Assembly (NCBI RefSeq): GCF_016862915.1
Contig: NZ_BONW01000017.1
Coordinates: 62,001-126,000, forward strand
DNA: 64,000 nt
Direction: 5' to 3'
Source: Plantactinospora endophytica
Lineage (GTDB): Bacteria; Actinomycetota; Actinomycetes; Mycobacteriales; Micromonosporaceae
This document shows, piece after piece, positions 1 to 8,952 of the stretch. The notes beneath the pieces were generated by a model. That model made no database searches. It saw only the letters and a program-made list of their open reading frames with translations, and had not been told where the DNA came from. A program made the position numbers and the translations under genes. Each line of letters begins with the position of its first letter. The stretch's first letter is position 1.

Positions 1-838
1 CGATCCCGGCCGCCTGGCGTAGCAGACCGGCCAGTTCGTCGTCGCGGACCTCGCCGAGCCGGTCGCCGAGCCGGTGTACGTGGTCGAGCACCTGGCGGAG
101 CAGCCGGTCGCCGTGCCGCAGCGCCCGGTCCCGCCGTCCCGCCGAGGCCGGCCGCTGGGTCGGCGGCAGCCTGGCCAGCCACACCCCGTCCATCGCCTTG
201 GCCGCCTCGGCCCTCCGACGGGCGAGTTCGGCCCGGTCGACGGGCCCGCCGCCGGGCAGCCCGGCCAGCAGGTCGAGATACCGGGCCACCGAGCCGGCCG
301 CCCCACCCAGCCGCTGCCGGTAGGTCGGTGGCGTCGGATCTGGCCAGAGCAGCAGCTCGGCGATGATCAGCAGCCCCACGCCCAGGGTCACCCCGCCCAG
401 CCGGGACGGCAGGGTGTCCGGCTGGTACGGCGGGAACGACGCCGCGATGTAGAAGAGTTGCAGCCCGGTGGCGAGGCCGAGGATCCGTGGTCCGGCGACT
501 GCGGAGAACGGGATGACGAATCCCACCACCAGCATCCCGGCCGTCGCCACCCAGATGTCGACCGCGAGCAGCGTCCCGACGGTGACCAGGGCCCAGGCGA
601 CCGGCAGTGCGGCGAGCAGCGTACGGGCCCGCTGGATGGGGCCGCCGGGCACCTGCGAGATGAACCCGGTGGCGATCGCCGTGAACAGTGTGTAGAGGCC
701 CAGCAGCGGGTTGTCCAGGGCGTACCTGCCGCCGAATAGGCCGGCGGCGGCGACCAGTGCCAGTCGGACGCCCCGACGGAGCACCCGGTAACCCGGGTCC
801 CGCCGACGCAGCCACTCCGCGACGCCGATCCTGGTCAT
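1..838 (-). CDS. FUSC-family integral membrane protein (partial, C-terminus beyond window)
   Basis: The minus strand is open from an ATG at 838 to the window edge, giving about 279 residues with no stop, so the C-terminus is outside. A GGAGGG ribosome site lies 5 bases upstream of the ATG. The product begins MTRIGVAEWLRRRDPGYRVL and then has four to six hydrophobic segments within the first 160 residues (for example around LALVAAAGLFGG, LLAALPVAWALVTVGTLLAV and MLVVGFVIPFSAVAG), followed by a charged, Arg-rich cytoplasmic stretch. This half-membrane, half-soluble layout is that of the fusaric-acid-resistance-like FUSC/aromatic acid exporter group (YccS/YhfK relatives). The substrate cannot be told. 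The family call rests on topology and general likeness and is moderately sure. Confidence 0.7.
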   Translation of the reverse strand, partial: MTRIGVAEWLRRRDPGYRVLRRGVRLALVAAAGLFGGRYALDNPLLGLYTLFTAIATGFISQVPGGPIQRARTLLAALPVAWALVTVGTLLAVDIWVATAGMLVVGFVIPFSAVAGPRILGLATGLQLFYIAASFPPYQPDTLPSRLGGVTLGVGLLIIAELLLWPDPTPPTYRQRLGGAAGSVARYLDLLAGLPGGGPVDRAELARRRAEAAKAMDGVWLARLPPTQRPASAGRRDRALRHGDRLLRQVLDHVHRLGDRLGEVRDDELAGLLRQAAGI

Positions 839-1384
839 GGGTGCCCTCCGCCGCTCCCACCGGACCGACCGCCGGGCGGAACGCCGACGAAGCTGTGGGC
901 AGCGCCGTAACGCGGCCCCCGTGGCCGCCCGCCCTCACCTTCTCACCTCGGTCGTCGCCCCGTTGACGCTTTATCCCGGCCGGCGGACGGGTTCGGGTCA
1001 CGGGGCGCGTGGTGGAGGGACTTCTTTCAATCGCGATTCTGGGCGGGCCGGAGACGCGGTTTCTCGGGCCGGGAGCGCGTACGCCGGCAGCGCTTCCGGG
1101 GTCCGGCGGAAGAGGGGTGCGGAATGGCGTCGGCTGCGCGGGCGGTATTCGGTCCGCTGTCCGGTTCCGCTCGGGCCGGTGCGTGCCTTGGAGGGCGCGT
1201 GTTCACAGCTCAGCCAGGTGTGCTGTCGGCCGGCGCCGCCCGGCGGGTGGTGTAGAGGTTTATGCCAGCCGGGCCCGGATGGGGAAATTCGATCGGAATC
1301 ATCGAGCGTTGCCGAACGATTTTCAGCAGGCGGATGCGTTCGCTTCCGCCGAGGATCCGGAATTGCCGCGAGCGGGACCGCCGG
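839..1384. other. Intergenic stretch without a supported gene
   Basis: About 545 bases lie between the FUSC start and the stop of the DUF2786 gene. Long open frames cross it on both strands, but they run out of the neighbouring gene or lack a ribosome site. A TTGACG box near 963 has no gene following it on the plus strand. I see no RNA gene, repeat or terminator. The part from about 1009 to 1380 is somewhat less GC-rich than its surroundings. Confidence 0.5.
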
Positions 1385-2098
1385 TCAGGTCGACGGGAGC
1401 GGGTTGGATCGACCGGCGCGCAGTTCCGTACCGCCGAGATCGGCGCGGCGGCCGGCCGCCGCGCCCTGTTCCAGGCCGCCGCCGAGCAGCCGACGGGGTG
1501 CCGCCGTCCGCAGTCGTGGGTACGCCTCGGCGAGACGCCGGGCCACCCGGTCCGAGCGGTCGGCGAGGACCAGCGCCACCGACGGCGCCGAGCCCGGCGG
1601 GGTCGTCGCGGCGGCTGCCGCCTCGGCCTGGCGCAGCCGCCCGGCGACCGCCACGCCGAACCCGGCCAGCCAGGACCGGCGGAACGCCGCCGGATGGTCG
1701 CCCTGCGGCACCGGCGCGACCGAGATCCCGTGCGCCGCCTGCACCAGCAGGGAGGTGAAGAGCAGTTCCACCCGTTCCAGGTCGCTGGCGAAGCCGAACA
1801 GGTGCATGACGAAACCGGTGCCGCCACGGCGCCGTACCGACCGGCAGCGCAACGCGTCGGCGACCCCGGCGAGCAGGCCCGCCTTGTCCAGGGCGTACGG
1901 GGCGGGGATGTCGACGGTCCGGTCGCCGACCGGGTCGGTGCCCGGATCGCGGGCGGCGAGGAGGGCCCGGTCCACCCCGTACCGCGCGATCAACTCGGTC
2001 GCCTTGGCGGTGAACGCCTCGGCCTCGGCCGGCGTACAGGCCGGGTCCTCCGCCTTGGCCAGCAACTTGCGGACCTTGCTGAGCATCGCGTCGGACAT
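1385..2098 (-). CDS. DUF2786 domain-containing protein
   Basis: A 237-residue protein. Its N-terminal 40 residues (MLSKVRKLLAKAEDPACTPA followed by EAEAFTAKATELIARYGVD) match the DUF2786 signature seen in phage- and chromosome-encoded proteins: a short helical domain with the KIRKLLAKAED...EAExFxxKAxELMxxYxID pattern. Residues 60-200 form an alpha/beta region typical of the longer actinobacterial version, with an aromatic stretch around GFVMHLFGFASDLERVELLFTSLL. The last 40 residues are Gly/Ala/Arg-rich and probably disordered. The function is unknown. The ATG at 2098 lacks an obvious ribosome site, so the mRNA may be leaderless. It stands alone, 85 bases downstream of another small minus-strand gene. 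Confidence 0.8.
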   Translation of the reverse strand: MSDAMLSKVRKLLAKAEDPACTPAEAEAFTAKATELIARYGVDRALLAARDPGTDPVGDRTVDIPAPYALDKAGLLAGVADALRCRSVRRRGGTGFVMHLFGFASDLERVELLFTSLLVQAAHGISVAPVPQGDHPAAFRRSWLAGFGVAVAGRLRQAEAAAAATTPPGSAPSVALVLADRSDRVARRLAEAYPRLRTAAPRRLLGGGLEQGAAAGRRADLGGTELRAGRSNPLPST

Positions 2099-2183
2099 GC
2101 ACCAGAGCTATCACACCGGTCGGACGGATGCCCCCTGGACAGACCGGCCGTGCAACATGCAAAGATGGGCGTCGATGAGAGAT

Positions 2184-2573
2184 CTATCCGGCCCGGTGTC
2201 GCAGCGTGGCGACGGCCGACCCGGCGAGGGTGAGCAGGCAGTCCGGCAACTGCCCGTCCGCGAGCGCGGCCCCGAAGAGCGCGGCACCCGTGTCGCCGTC
2301 GGCGTTGGCGTACGCGCTGACGAACCGGGCCACCCAGCGGGCGTCGTAACCCGCCTCGTCGATGCCGGGGAAGTCGAGCGTCCAGGCGCCCATCGGCACC
2401 CCGTCGCCGACCATGGTGGCGGCGAGGCACCAGGCCACCTCGTACGCCCCGGCGACGCCGCACCGGTCGACCACCGCGTCGAACGTGCCGACCACGCCGT
2501 CGCTGTCACCGGCCAGCGCGGAGGTGAGCACCGCGGTGGCGTCATCCAGCGTCTCCTGCGGAACGTCCGTCAC
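2184..2573 (-). CDS. Small hypothetical protein
   Basis: About 129 residues from GTG 2573 (VTDVPQETLDDATAVLTSAL onward). In-frame TTG 2600 would add nine basic residues. Neither start has a clear ribosome site. The sequence is acidic and Ala/Gly-rich, with evenly spaced helices and no membrane segment, signal peptide or metal motif. It looks like a small actinobacterial conserved hypothetical. Codon use is strongly GC-ended, as in its neighbours, which supports it being real. I do not recognise a family. It could be transcribed together with the downstream DUF2786 gene, 85 bases away. Confidence 0.6.
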   Translation of the reverse strand: MTDVPQETLDDATAVLTSALAGDSDGVVGTFDAVVDRCGVAGAYEVAWCLAATMVGDGVPMGAWTLDFPGIDEAGYDARWVARFVSAYANADGDTGAALFGAALADGQLPDCLLTLAGSAVATLRHRAG

Positions 2574-2742
2574 GTGCGGAAGGGTATGCCGCCGGGTCAA
2601 GCCGCGTCCGACAAACCGCCCGAGTGCGTCCTATCCAGGACGATACCGCTGGTCGATCCGCGATTGGCGGTCGGCCGCGGGCGCGCGCCGACGGCAGGCG
2701 CGCTAATCTGCGCAACGGATCTCCGGGGAGGAAGGACGACCC

Positions 2743-4107
2743 ATGCTCGCATCACGCGGTTCCCGCCGCGCCGCTCTGTCCGCTGCCGCCTGCGCGGCGC
2801 TGCTGCTGGCCGGCTGCGGTTCGGACGGTGACGGCGCGGCCGAGCAGGCCACCCAGCCGGCCCAGGTCCGCCTGTACGGCACGGACGGCAACATGCAGAA
2901 CTCCTTCAAGGCGGAGTTCGACCAGAAAACCGGCCTGCTCAAGGGCATGAAGGGCACCACACCGCTCACCCCGCTCTCCGAGGACTTCAAGAACCGGCTG
3001 TCGACGAAGGATCCCCGGCTCTCCGACTTCCTCTACGCCGCCGAGTCGTACGACGCCGTCGCGATCAGCGCGATCGCGGCACAGCTCGCCGGTTCCACCG
3101 ATCCGGCCCAGATCGCCAGCCAGATCATCGGGGTCACCACCGGCGGGGAACGCTGCGACTCGATCGCCGCCTGTCTGCAACTGGCCCGGGCCGGCACCGA
3201 CCTCGTCTACCGGGGCGTCTCGCTCAACCGGGGCGGCTTCACCGACGTCGGCGAGCCCTCCACGGCGAGCTACGGCACCCTGCACTTCGGCACCGACGAG
3301 CAGCTCGACAACGGCAAGACCGAGTTCCTCGGCGCCGGAGACGAGTCCACGGCCAGCGTGAAGAAGCCGCCGGCCGGCAAGCGGCAGACGAAGGCGGTCA
3401 TGGAGCGCAGCGGCGCCCCGCTGAAGCTCGGCGGCCTGCTGCCGCGTACCGGTGACCTGGCACTCGCCTATCCGCCGATGGCGGCGGCCGTGGCGCTGGC
3501 GGTCGACGAGATCAACGCCGCCCAGGGCGTACTCGGCGAGCCGGTGGTCTGGGTCGACGGCGACGACGGCACCAACCCGGCCACCGCGAAGGCGACCGTG
3601 GCGCAGCACGTCAACGCGGGAGTACACGTCATCATCGGGGCCGGTGCCTCCGGCATCTCCCGGGCGGTACTGCCGGACGTGATGGCCGCCGGGCTGGTGC
3701 TCTTCTCGCCGAGCAACACCGACGCGGGGCTCACCACCATCGACGACCAGGGCCTCTACTTCCGTACCGCGCCCTCGGACATCCTCCAGGGTCGGGCGCT
3801 CGCCGACATGATCCTGCGGGACGGGCCGAGCCGGATCGCCCTGATCGCCCGGAAGGACTCGTACGGCGAGGGCCTCCAGGGCAACGTCCGGGCCGAGCTG
3901 GAGCGGACCGGGCACGGCTCCGGCCAGGTACGCCTGTTCACCTACGACCCGCCGGCCACCCCGGACGCGCCGCCGGTCGACTTCAGCGGCGGCGCGCAGG
4001 AGATCAAGCAGTTCGGCGCCGATGCGATCCTGGTCATCGGCTTCGGCGAGTCGGCGAGGGTCATCGAGGCGCTCGCCGAGGCCGGCGTGAACATCCAGCC
4101 GCAGTAA
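2743..4107 (+). CDS. Substrate-binding lipoprotein, LivJ/Peripla_BP_6 type, lobes in circularly permuted order
   Basis: A 454-residue lipoprotein. A GGAGGAAGG site precedes the ATG. The signal peptide ends in the lipobox LLAGC (Cys25 lipidated), so it is tethered to the outer face of the membrane. Residues 226-454 (LKLGGLLPRTGDLALAYPPM through ALAEAGVNIQPQ) correspond to the beginning and middle of a branched-chain-amino-acid-type binding protein, including the SPSNTDAGL and YGEGLQGN regions. The segment that normally follows, VRLYGTDGN...GLLKGMKGTTPL...LYAAESYDAVAISAIAA, is found instead at residues 42-200, in front. A linker (about 200-225) joins them. Nothing resembling the missing half follows the stop. 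No permease or ATPase gene is adjacent, so the ligand and transport partner are unknown. Confidence 0.85.
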   Translation: MLASRGSRRAALSAAACAALLLAGCGSDGDGAAEQATQPAQVRLYGTDGNMQNSFKAEFDQKTGLLKGMKGTTPLTPLSEDFKNRLSTKDPRLSDFLYAAESYDAVAISAIAAQLAGSTDPAQIASQIIGVTTGGERCDSIAACLQLARAGTDLVYRGVSLNRGGFTDVGEPSTASYGTLHFGTDEQLDNGKTEFLGAGDESTASVKKPPAGKRQTKAVMERSGAPLKLGGLLPRTGDLALAYPPMAAAVALAVDEINAAQGVLGEPVVWVDGDDGTNPATAKATVAQHVNAGVHVIIGAGASGISRAVLPDVMAAGLVLFSPSNTDAGLTTIDDQGLYFRTAPSDILQGRALADMILRDGPSRIALIARKDSYGEGLQGNVRAELERTGHGSGQVRLFTYDPPATPDAPPVDFSGGAQEIKQFGADAILVIGFGESARVIEALAEAGVNIQPQ

Positions 4108-4129
4108 CCCCGGCCGCTCATCGCACCAC

Positions 4130-4190
4130 GCCCACCCCGGCAGCGGCGTGGGCGTGTCACCCCGCCCCGGAAGCGGCGTAGGCGCGCCAC
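4130..4190. repeat. Two imperfect about 31-base tandem units
   Basis: 4130-4160 and 4161-4190 share the pattern CCC(A/G)CCCCGG(C/A)AGCGGCGT(G/A)GGCG. A decayed third unit follows to about 4208. The array is non-coding, between the binding-protein gene and the DxDxDG protein gene. Confidence 0.6.
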
Positions 4191-4299
4191 ACCGCGTCGG
4201 AGTGGCACGTTTCCGGGAGTCACCGGACGGGACGGTCGGCCTAGCGTTACCCCTGTGTCCGGCGGTCCTGCCGGTCACCGGAGACCGGGGAGGTACGAC

Positions 4300-4929
4300 A
4301 TGAGCTACGACGGTGATTCCAGCCTGCTGGGCGACACGCTTCCGGAGCAGGAACTGCCCGTGGTCGACGACCAGCAGGGCTTCGGGCCGGCGACGGACCT
4401 CGTGTCGGACCCGCTCTCGCTGGGCGCGCTGGACGTCGAGGAGCCCCCACAGGTCACCTCCGTGGTGACCCACTACGCGGGCGGCGTCACCGAGGTGGCC
4501 ACCGACCTCGACGGCGACGGCTACGCCGAGCTGCTCGAGTTCGACGTCAACGGCGACCGGGTGGCCGACGTGCGCTACCAGGACACCGACTGGGACGGCC
4601 GGCTGGACAGCGTCGAGCGGGACTCCGATCTGGACGGTCAGCTGGACCAGGTGCTGGAGGACAACGACGGGGACGGCCGGGTCGACTCGGTGGTCACCGA
4701 CACGAACCGGGACGGCGTGGTGGACCGGGTGGTCGCGGATGCCGACTTCGACGGCCGGCCGGACACCTGGATGACGGACACCGACTACAACGGGCGGCCG
4801 GACGAGATCCGGGTCGATCCCGACGAGGACGGCCGCGCCGACCGACTGATGGTGGACACCGACCACGACGGCACCGTCGACCAGGTCAACTACCAGGACC
4901 GGGAGACCAACCCGTACGCGACGAACTGA
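4300..4929 (+). CDS. 13-residue DxDxDG repeat protein (putative Ca2+-binding), long form
   Basis: A 209-residue acidic protein. ATG 4300 is preceded by GGGGAGGT; an earlier in-frame start at 4255 lacks this site. Residues 1-65 are a non-repetitive acidic head. From about residue 68 to 200 there are roughly ten copies of a 13-residue unit with the pattern D-x-D-x-D-G-x-x-D-x-hydrophobic-x-x, for example DTDWDGRLDSVER, DSDLDGQLDQVLE and DADFDGRPDTWMT. Asp spacing of 1, 3, 5, 9 matches calcium-coordinating loops of EF-hand/dockerin or thrombospondin-3 type. No signal peptide is visible, so it would be cytoplasmic or exported without one. A short paralog follows at 5179. Function unknown; calcium binding is inference. 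Confidence 0.8.
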   Translation: MSYDGDSSLLGDTLPEQELPVVDDQQGFGPATDLVSDPLSLGALDVEEPPQVTSVVTHYAGGVTEVATDLDGDGYAELLEFDVNGDRVADVRYQDTDWDGRLDSVERDSDLDGQLDQVLEDNDGDGRVDSVVTDTNRDGVVDRVVADADFDGRPDTWMTDTDYNGRPDEIRVDPDEDGRADRLMVDTDHDGTVDQVNYQDRETNPYATN

Positions 4930-5178
4930 TTGCCGGCGGTACGGCCCGCCGGGTGCGTACCCCTCGGCGGTTCGCGCCGCCGGGTCCGTTCAGCTTGGTC
5001 GTGGCCTGCCGGACGCCGCCGTGCCCCGCCCCTGCCGGCATGGCCGGGGCCCCACCGGGGTAGTTCGAGGTGGCACAGTCGGGTAATCGTGTCCGGAGAG
5101 TTCTCGTGGGTGTCCGGGCGGCACGCAGATCGAGGGTTCCGGCGTGGCCAGAACTTCAAGCTGACGGAAGGGCAACAG

Positions 5179-5427
5179 ATGAGCGAGTCGCAGGAGATCG
5201 TCGACACCCGCGGTGACGAACGGATCGAACTGCTCCGGGCGGACACCAACCAGGACGGCAAGACGGACGTCTGGGTGGTGGACACCGACGGCGACGGCAA
5301 GGCGGACCTTTTCCAGTTCGACACCGACGGCGACGGCAAGGTCGACATCACCATGGTCGACGCCGACGAGGACGGCAAGCCGGACGAGGTGGTGGACGGG
5401 GACGGCGGACACCCCCCGGTCGTCTGA
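5179..5427 (+). CDS. 13-residue DxDxDG repeat protein, short form
   Basis: An 82-residue protein starting at ATG 5179 behind a GGAAGG site. After a short head (MSESQEIVDTRGDERIELL) come five near-identical 13-residue units: DTNQDGKTDVWVV, DTDGDGKADLFQF, DTDGDGKVDITMV, DADEDGKPDEVV and a last partial one. The Lys after DG and the regular beta-strand alternation suggest a compact roll or solenoid in which each turn binds one cation. It is a paralog of the 4300-4929 product and is probably a calcium-binding cytoplasmic or unconventionally exported protein. It is followed by a strong terminator at 5455-5509. The repeat is seen directly; the metal role is inferred. Confidence 0.8.
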   Translation: MSESQEIVDTRGDERIELLRADTNQDGKTDVWVVDTDGDGKADLFQFDTDGDGKVDITMVDADEDGKPDEVVDGDGGHPPVV

Positions 5428-5454
5428 CGGCGCCTCCCGCGCCACACCAGCAGA

Positions 5455-5509
5455 CGCCGTGGCGGCGGTTTCCCGGGTACGACGGAACCGGGGAACCGCC
5501 GCCACGGCG
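5455..5509. terminator. Long hairpin terminator
   Basis: Arms 5455-5476 and 5488-5509 pair over 22 bases with one G.U pair, around an 11-base loop. It lies 28 bases after the stop of the short DxDxDG protein and is followed by CTTCTC. It insulates the ABC operon downstream. Confidence 0.8.
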
Positions 5510-5745
5510 CTTCTCGGGCCGGGCAGCAGGCGTGGTGCCGGTCGGGACCGGCTGCGGCCAGGGTCGGGGCCAGGGCTGACCGGCAACGAGTCGATCTCGA
5601 TTTCGTCATGATCAGGTCACGAAGTCCTCCTGTCCGAGAAATCACCGCCTCCTCCGCCAACCTTTCGCCGACCCTCGGGCGCTTCGCAGCCATGAGGGGC
5701 GACGACCGACGTCGCCCGCCTCGCCCATGGGGGAGACGCACAACG

Positions 5746-8700
5746 ATGAGGCTGGTGTTTCGGCGTGCCCGGGGAGCGAAGAGTCTGCTCCTTGCGGCGA
5801 CCGGGGCGACTCTGATCGCCACCGCCCTGCTCACCGGCCTCGCCAGCTACAGCCGGGAGGTGGTCGACTCCGGCACCGAGCGTGCCGTCGCGTCGGCCTC
5901 CCAGGAGGAGCGGTCGATCCTGGTACGCGGCACCGCCGGCGGCACCCGGGAGGGCCTCGCCGAGCGGGACGACGCCGTACGGGCCCGGGTCGCCGACGGG
6001 TTGGGCGGGGTGCCGGTCGACATCGCCGGGGCGGGGTACGCCGCCGGACGGCAGTTCTCCGGGAACACCGGCAACGCCGTACCGGACTCGCAGGGCCTGG
6101 TCTTCGCCCGGGTGGTCTTCCTCGACGATCTGCCCGAGTACGCGCGACTGACCGACGGCGAGTGGCCGGACCCCGGTGCGCGGCAGGTGCAGACCGCGAT
6201 CGCCGAACCGGTGGCGGGCATCCTGGGCGCCCGGGTCGGCGACGAGATCCCGATCACCGACCGGGTCACCAACCGGATCACCCGGGTGACCGTCTCCGGC
6301 ATCTGGCAACCGCGCGACAGCCGGCAGCCGTACTGGCGGCTGGTGCCCGAGGTGGCCGACGGAGTGGCGACCGGATCGGCCACGTACGGGCCGCTGGTCG
6401 TCGACCGGGCCGACTTCCTCGACCACTTCATCGCCAACGCCTCCGCCGGCTGGCTGGTCGAGCCCGATCTGGCCGGGGCGACCACCGCCTCGCTGGGCCG
6501 GTTGGGCGAGGCCGCCGGGCGGACCGCCGCCAGCCTGCCCGCCGACACCGGGCTCGGCAGTTCCGGCCTGGTCACCACGAAGCTCGACCAGCTCGTGCAA
6601 CGACTGGACCGGGCCGGTCTGGTCGGCCGGTCGGCCCTGGTCACCCCGATGCTGCTGGTGGTGGTCCTCGGCGGGTACGCGCTGCTGCTGGTGGCCCTGC
6701 TCCTCACCGAGCAGCGCCGGGGCGAGGCGGCCCTGCTCCGGGCCCGGGGCGCCGGGCGCGGCCAGCTCGCCGGGCTGGCCACCCGGGAGGCGCTGCTGGT
6801 CGTGCTGCCGGCGGTAGCGATCGCGCCGGTACTCGCCACCGAACTGGTCCGGCTGGCCGACCGTACGCCGCTGCTGGCCGCCGCCGCGCTGCACCTGAGT
6901 CCCCGGCTCGACACCCGGGCCTGGCTGATCGCCGCACTGGCGGCGGCCGGCTGTGCGCTGGCGATGCTCGGGCCGGCGTTGCGCCGTGGCGGCAGTTACG
7001 TCGGCGAGATGGCCAGCCGGTCCCGGCCCAGCCGGCGTACCGTCGCGCAGCGGGCCGGCCTGGACGTGGCGCTGGTCGCCCTGGCGGTGCTGGGCTGGCT
7101 GCAACTGCGGCAGTACTCCTCACCGCTGGCCGGGTCCCGCTCGGACGGCGCCCTCGGCATCGACCCGCTGCTGGCCGCGACCCCGACGATCGGCGTACTG
7201 GCCGGTGCCGTACTCGCACTGCGCGGGCTGCCGCCGATGGCCCGCCTCGCCGAGCGGTACGTCGACCGGAGGTCCTGGACCGGCACCATGCTCGGGATGT
7301 GGCAGGCCGGCCGCCGGCCGCACGCCGGCCCGGTGCTGCTGCTCGCCCTGGCGGTGGCCGTCGGCACCCTCGCCTGGTGCCTGGCCGCCACCTCGGAGCG
7401 GTCCCTGACCGACCAGGCCGACCACCAGGTCGGCGCCGACCTGCGGCTGGTCGAGGCGAGCGGGGTGGCGCCGCCGGCCCGGACCGGCCAGCTCGCCGAG
7501 TTGTCCGGCGCGGAACTGGTGCTGCCGGCCTGGCGGGACAGTCCACGGCTCGGCACCGACGCCCTGCCGGCCGGCATGGTCGCGCTGGACGTCGCCGACG
7601 CCGAACGGGTGGTACGGCTCCGGGACGACCTGGTCGACGGCGACGCCGCCGGACTCTTCGCCGGGATGACCGACAGCCGGGTCACCGCCCCGGTGGTGGC
7701 GCTGCCCGACGGCACCCGCCGGCTCACCGGCCAGATCACCACCACCGGCACCGGCGGCTCGGCCCGCAACCCGGTACGGACCACGGCGGTCTTCACCGAG
7801 CCGCACGGCGGACACCTCCGGGTGCCGCTCGGCGCGAGCTACGACGGCGAACCGCTGCGGTTCAGCGTGGCGCTGCCGGAGAGCCCGGCCGCGCCGAAAC
7901 TGGCCGGCTTCGCGGTGGACACCCTGGGACCGTCCGGGTACGTCGTCGACTGGCGGCTCACCGACCTGCGCGCCGCCCCGGCCGACGGCACCGGTACGGC
8001 GGTGGGACTCGCCGACGTCGGGGGCTGGCAGGTGGTGGAACGCTCCGGCAACACCACTGCCGCGTCGGCCGGCCCGAACGGGCTGACCAGCCGGTACACC
8101 CTGCCGGAGCGGGCGGGGACGTGGGGCTTCAACTCGCCGGTGTCGTTCGCCGTCGCCGTGTCGCCCGAGCGGGACGAGGTGCCGGTGGTGGCCACTCCGG
8201 AGGCGCTGGCGGCGCTGCGGCTGGGCGTCGGCGAGCAGACCGTACTGGTGCTGGGCGGCGGCGCCGTCGACGTCCGGATCACCGGTACGCTCGCCGCCGT
8301 ACCCGGGGTGCCGGAGTCCGCCGCGCTGCTGGTCGACCTGCCCTCGCTGAGTACCGCGCTCTTCCACGAGCGGGGCATCGTCGGTGCACCCGAGGAGTGG
8401 TGGCTGGCGACCCGACCCGACCAGCACGCCGAGGTGGCCCGGGCAGCCGCCGCGCTCGGCGGACTCCAGGTCGCCGACCGGGTGGAGGTGGCCAGCCGCG
8501 CCGGCACCGACCCGTACGGCGTCGGCGCCCGGGCCGCCCTCTTCGCCGCCGCACTCGGCGCGATCCTGCTGGCGGCGGTCGGCATCACCGTGGACGTCCG
8601 GGCCACCGCCCGACGTCGGGTCACCGAGTTGGCCGTGCTGCACACCCTGGGCGCCGGCCCCCGGCTGCTGGCCCGGTCGCTCCTGGTCGAGCAGGCGTTC

Positions 8701-8952
8701 CTCGCCGGCATCGGCGTGCTGGTCGGGCTCGGTGTGGGGATCGGGGTGGCGGCGACCATGGCACCACTGGTCATCCTCACCCCGTCGGCGGAACGGCCGG
8801 TACCGGCGCCGCTGCTGGACGTCGCCTGGCTGCCGGCCACCGGGACCGCCGCCGTACTGCTGCTGCTGGCGCTGGGGTTGAGCGGGCTGACCGCCGCCAC
8901 CATGCGGCAACGGCTGGCCGCCGCCCAGCTCCGGATCGGAGAGGACCGGTGA
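5746..8952 (+). CDS. ABC transporter permease, FtsX/MacB superfamily (first of pair)
   Basis: A 1068-residue membrane protein. ATG 5746 follows a GGGGGAGA site. An N-terminal membrane segment (about 12-32, LLLAATGATLIATALLTGLA) is followed by a large extracytoplasmic domain. A central FtsX-type core is seen at LLVVVLGGYALLLVALLL, then the helix EQRRGEAALLRARGAGRGQL that normally docks to the ATPase. A second extracytoplasmic domain follows, and a C-terminal three-helix FtsX core (ALFAAALGAILLAAVGITVD ... RRVTELAVLHTLGAGPRLL). This is the duplicated architecture of actinobacterial two-domain FtsX permeases, which act in export or cell-envelope extraction rather than import. It overlaps the next permease by 4 bases and heads a four-gene operon. 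Substrate unknown. Confidence 0.85.
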   Translation: MRLVFRRARGAKSLLLAATGATLIATALLTGLASYSREVVDSGTERAVASASQEERSILVRGTAGGTREGLAERDDAVRARVADGLGGVPVDIAGAGYAAGRQFSGNTGNAVPDSQGLVFARVVFLDDLPEYARLTDGEWPDPGARQVQTAIAEPVAGILGARVGDEIPITDRVTNRITRVTVSGIWQPRDSRQPYWRLVPEVADGVATGSATYGPLVVDRADFLDHFIANASAGWLVEPDLAGATTASLGRLGEAAGRTAASLPADTGLGSSGLVTTKLDQLVQRLDRAGLVGRSALVTPMLLVVVLGGYALLLVALLLTEQRRGEAALLRARGAGRGQLAGLATREALLVVLPAVAIAPVLATELVRLADRTPLLAAAALHLSPRLDTRAWLIAALAAAGCALAMLGPALRRGGSYVGEMASRSRPSRRTVAQRAGLDVALVALAVLGWLQLRQYSSPLAGSRSDGALGIDPLLAATPTIGVLAGAVLALRGLPPMARLAERYVDRRSWTGTMLGMWQAGRRPHAGPVLLLALAVAVGTLAWCLAATSERSLTDQADHQVGADLRLVEASGVAPPARTGQLAELSGAELVLPAWRDSPRLGTDALPAGMVALDVADAERVVRLRDDLVDGDAAGLFAGMTDSRVTAPVVALPDGTRRLTGQITTTGTGGSARNPVRTTAVFTEPHGGHLRVPLGASYDGEPLRFSVALPESPAAPKLAGFAVDTLGPSGYVVDWRLTDLRAAPADGTGTAVGLADVGGWQVVERSGNTTAASAGPNGLTSRYTLPERAGTWGFNSPVSFAVAVSPERDEVPVVATPEALAALRLGVGEQTVLVLGGGAVDVRITGTLAAVPGVPESAALLVDLPSLSTALFHERGIVGAPEEWWLATRPDQHAEVARAAAALGGLQVADRVEVASRAGTDPYGVGARAALFAAALGAILLAAVGITVDVRATARRRVTELAVLHTLGAGPRLLARSLLVEQAFLAGIGVLVGLGVGIGVAATMAPLVILTPSAERPVPAPLLDVAWLPATGTAAVLLLLALGLSGLTAATMRQRLAAAQLRIGEDR

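Noticed and set aside
963-990. TTGACGCTTTAT box as a promoter
   Set aside because: No gene follows on the plus strand within several hundred bases and no matching -10 at proper spacing.
2752-4866. A 704-codon minus-strand frame opposite the binding-protein gene
   Set aside because: Composition is typical of antisense shadow in GC-rich DNA; the plus strand has signal peptide, family match and ribosome site.
5727-8948. Very long plus-strand frame running ahead of the second permease, in a different frame from the first
   Set aside because: It is Arg/Gly/Pro-rich translation of the first permease gene read out of frame; only 8949-11813 of it is real.
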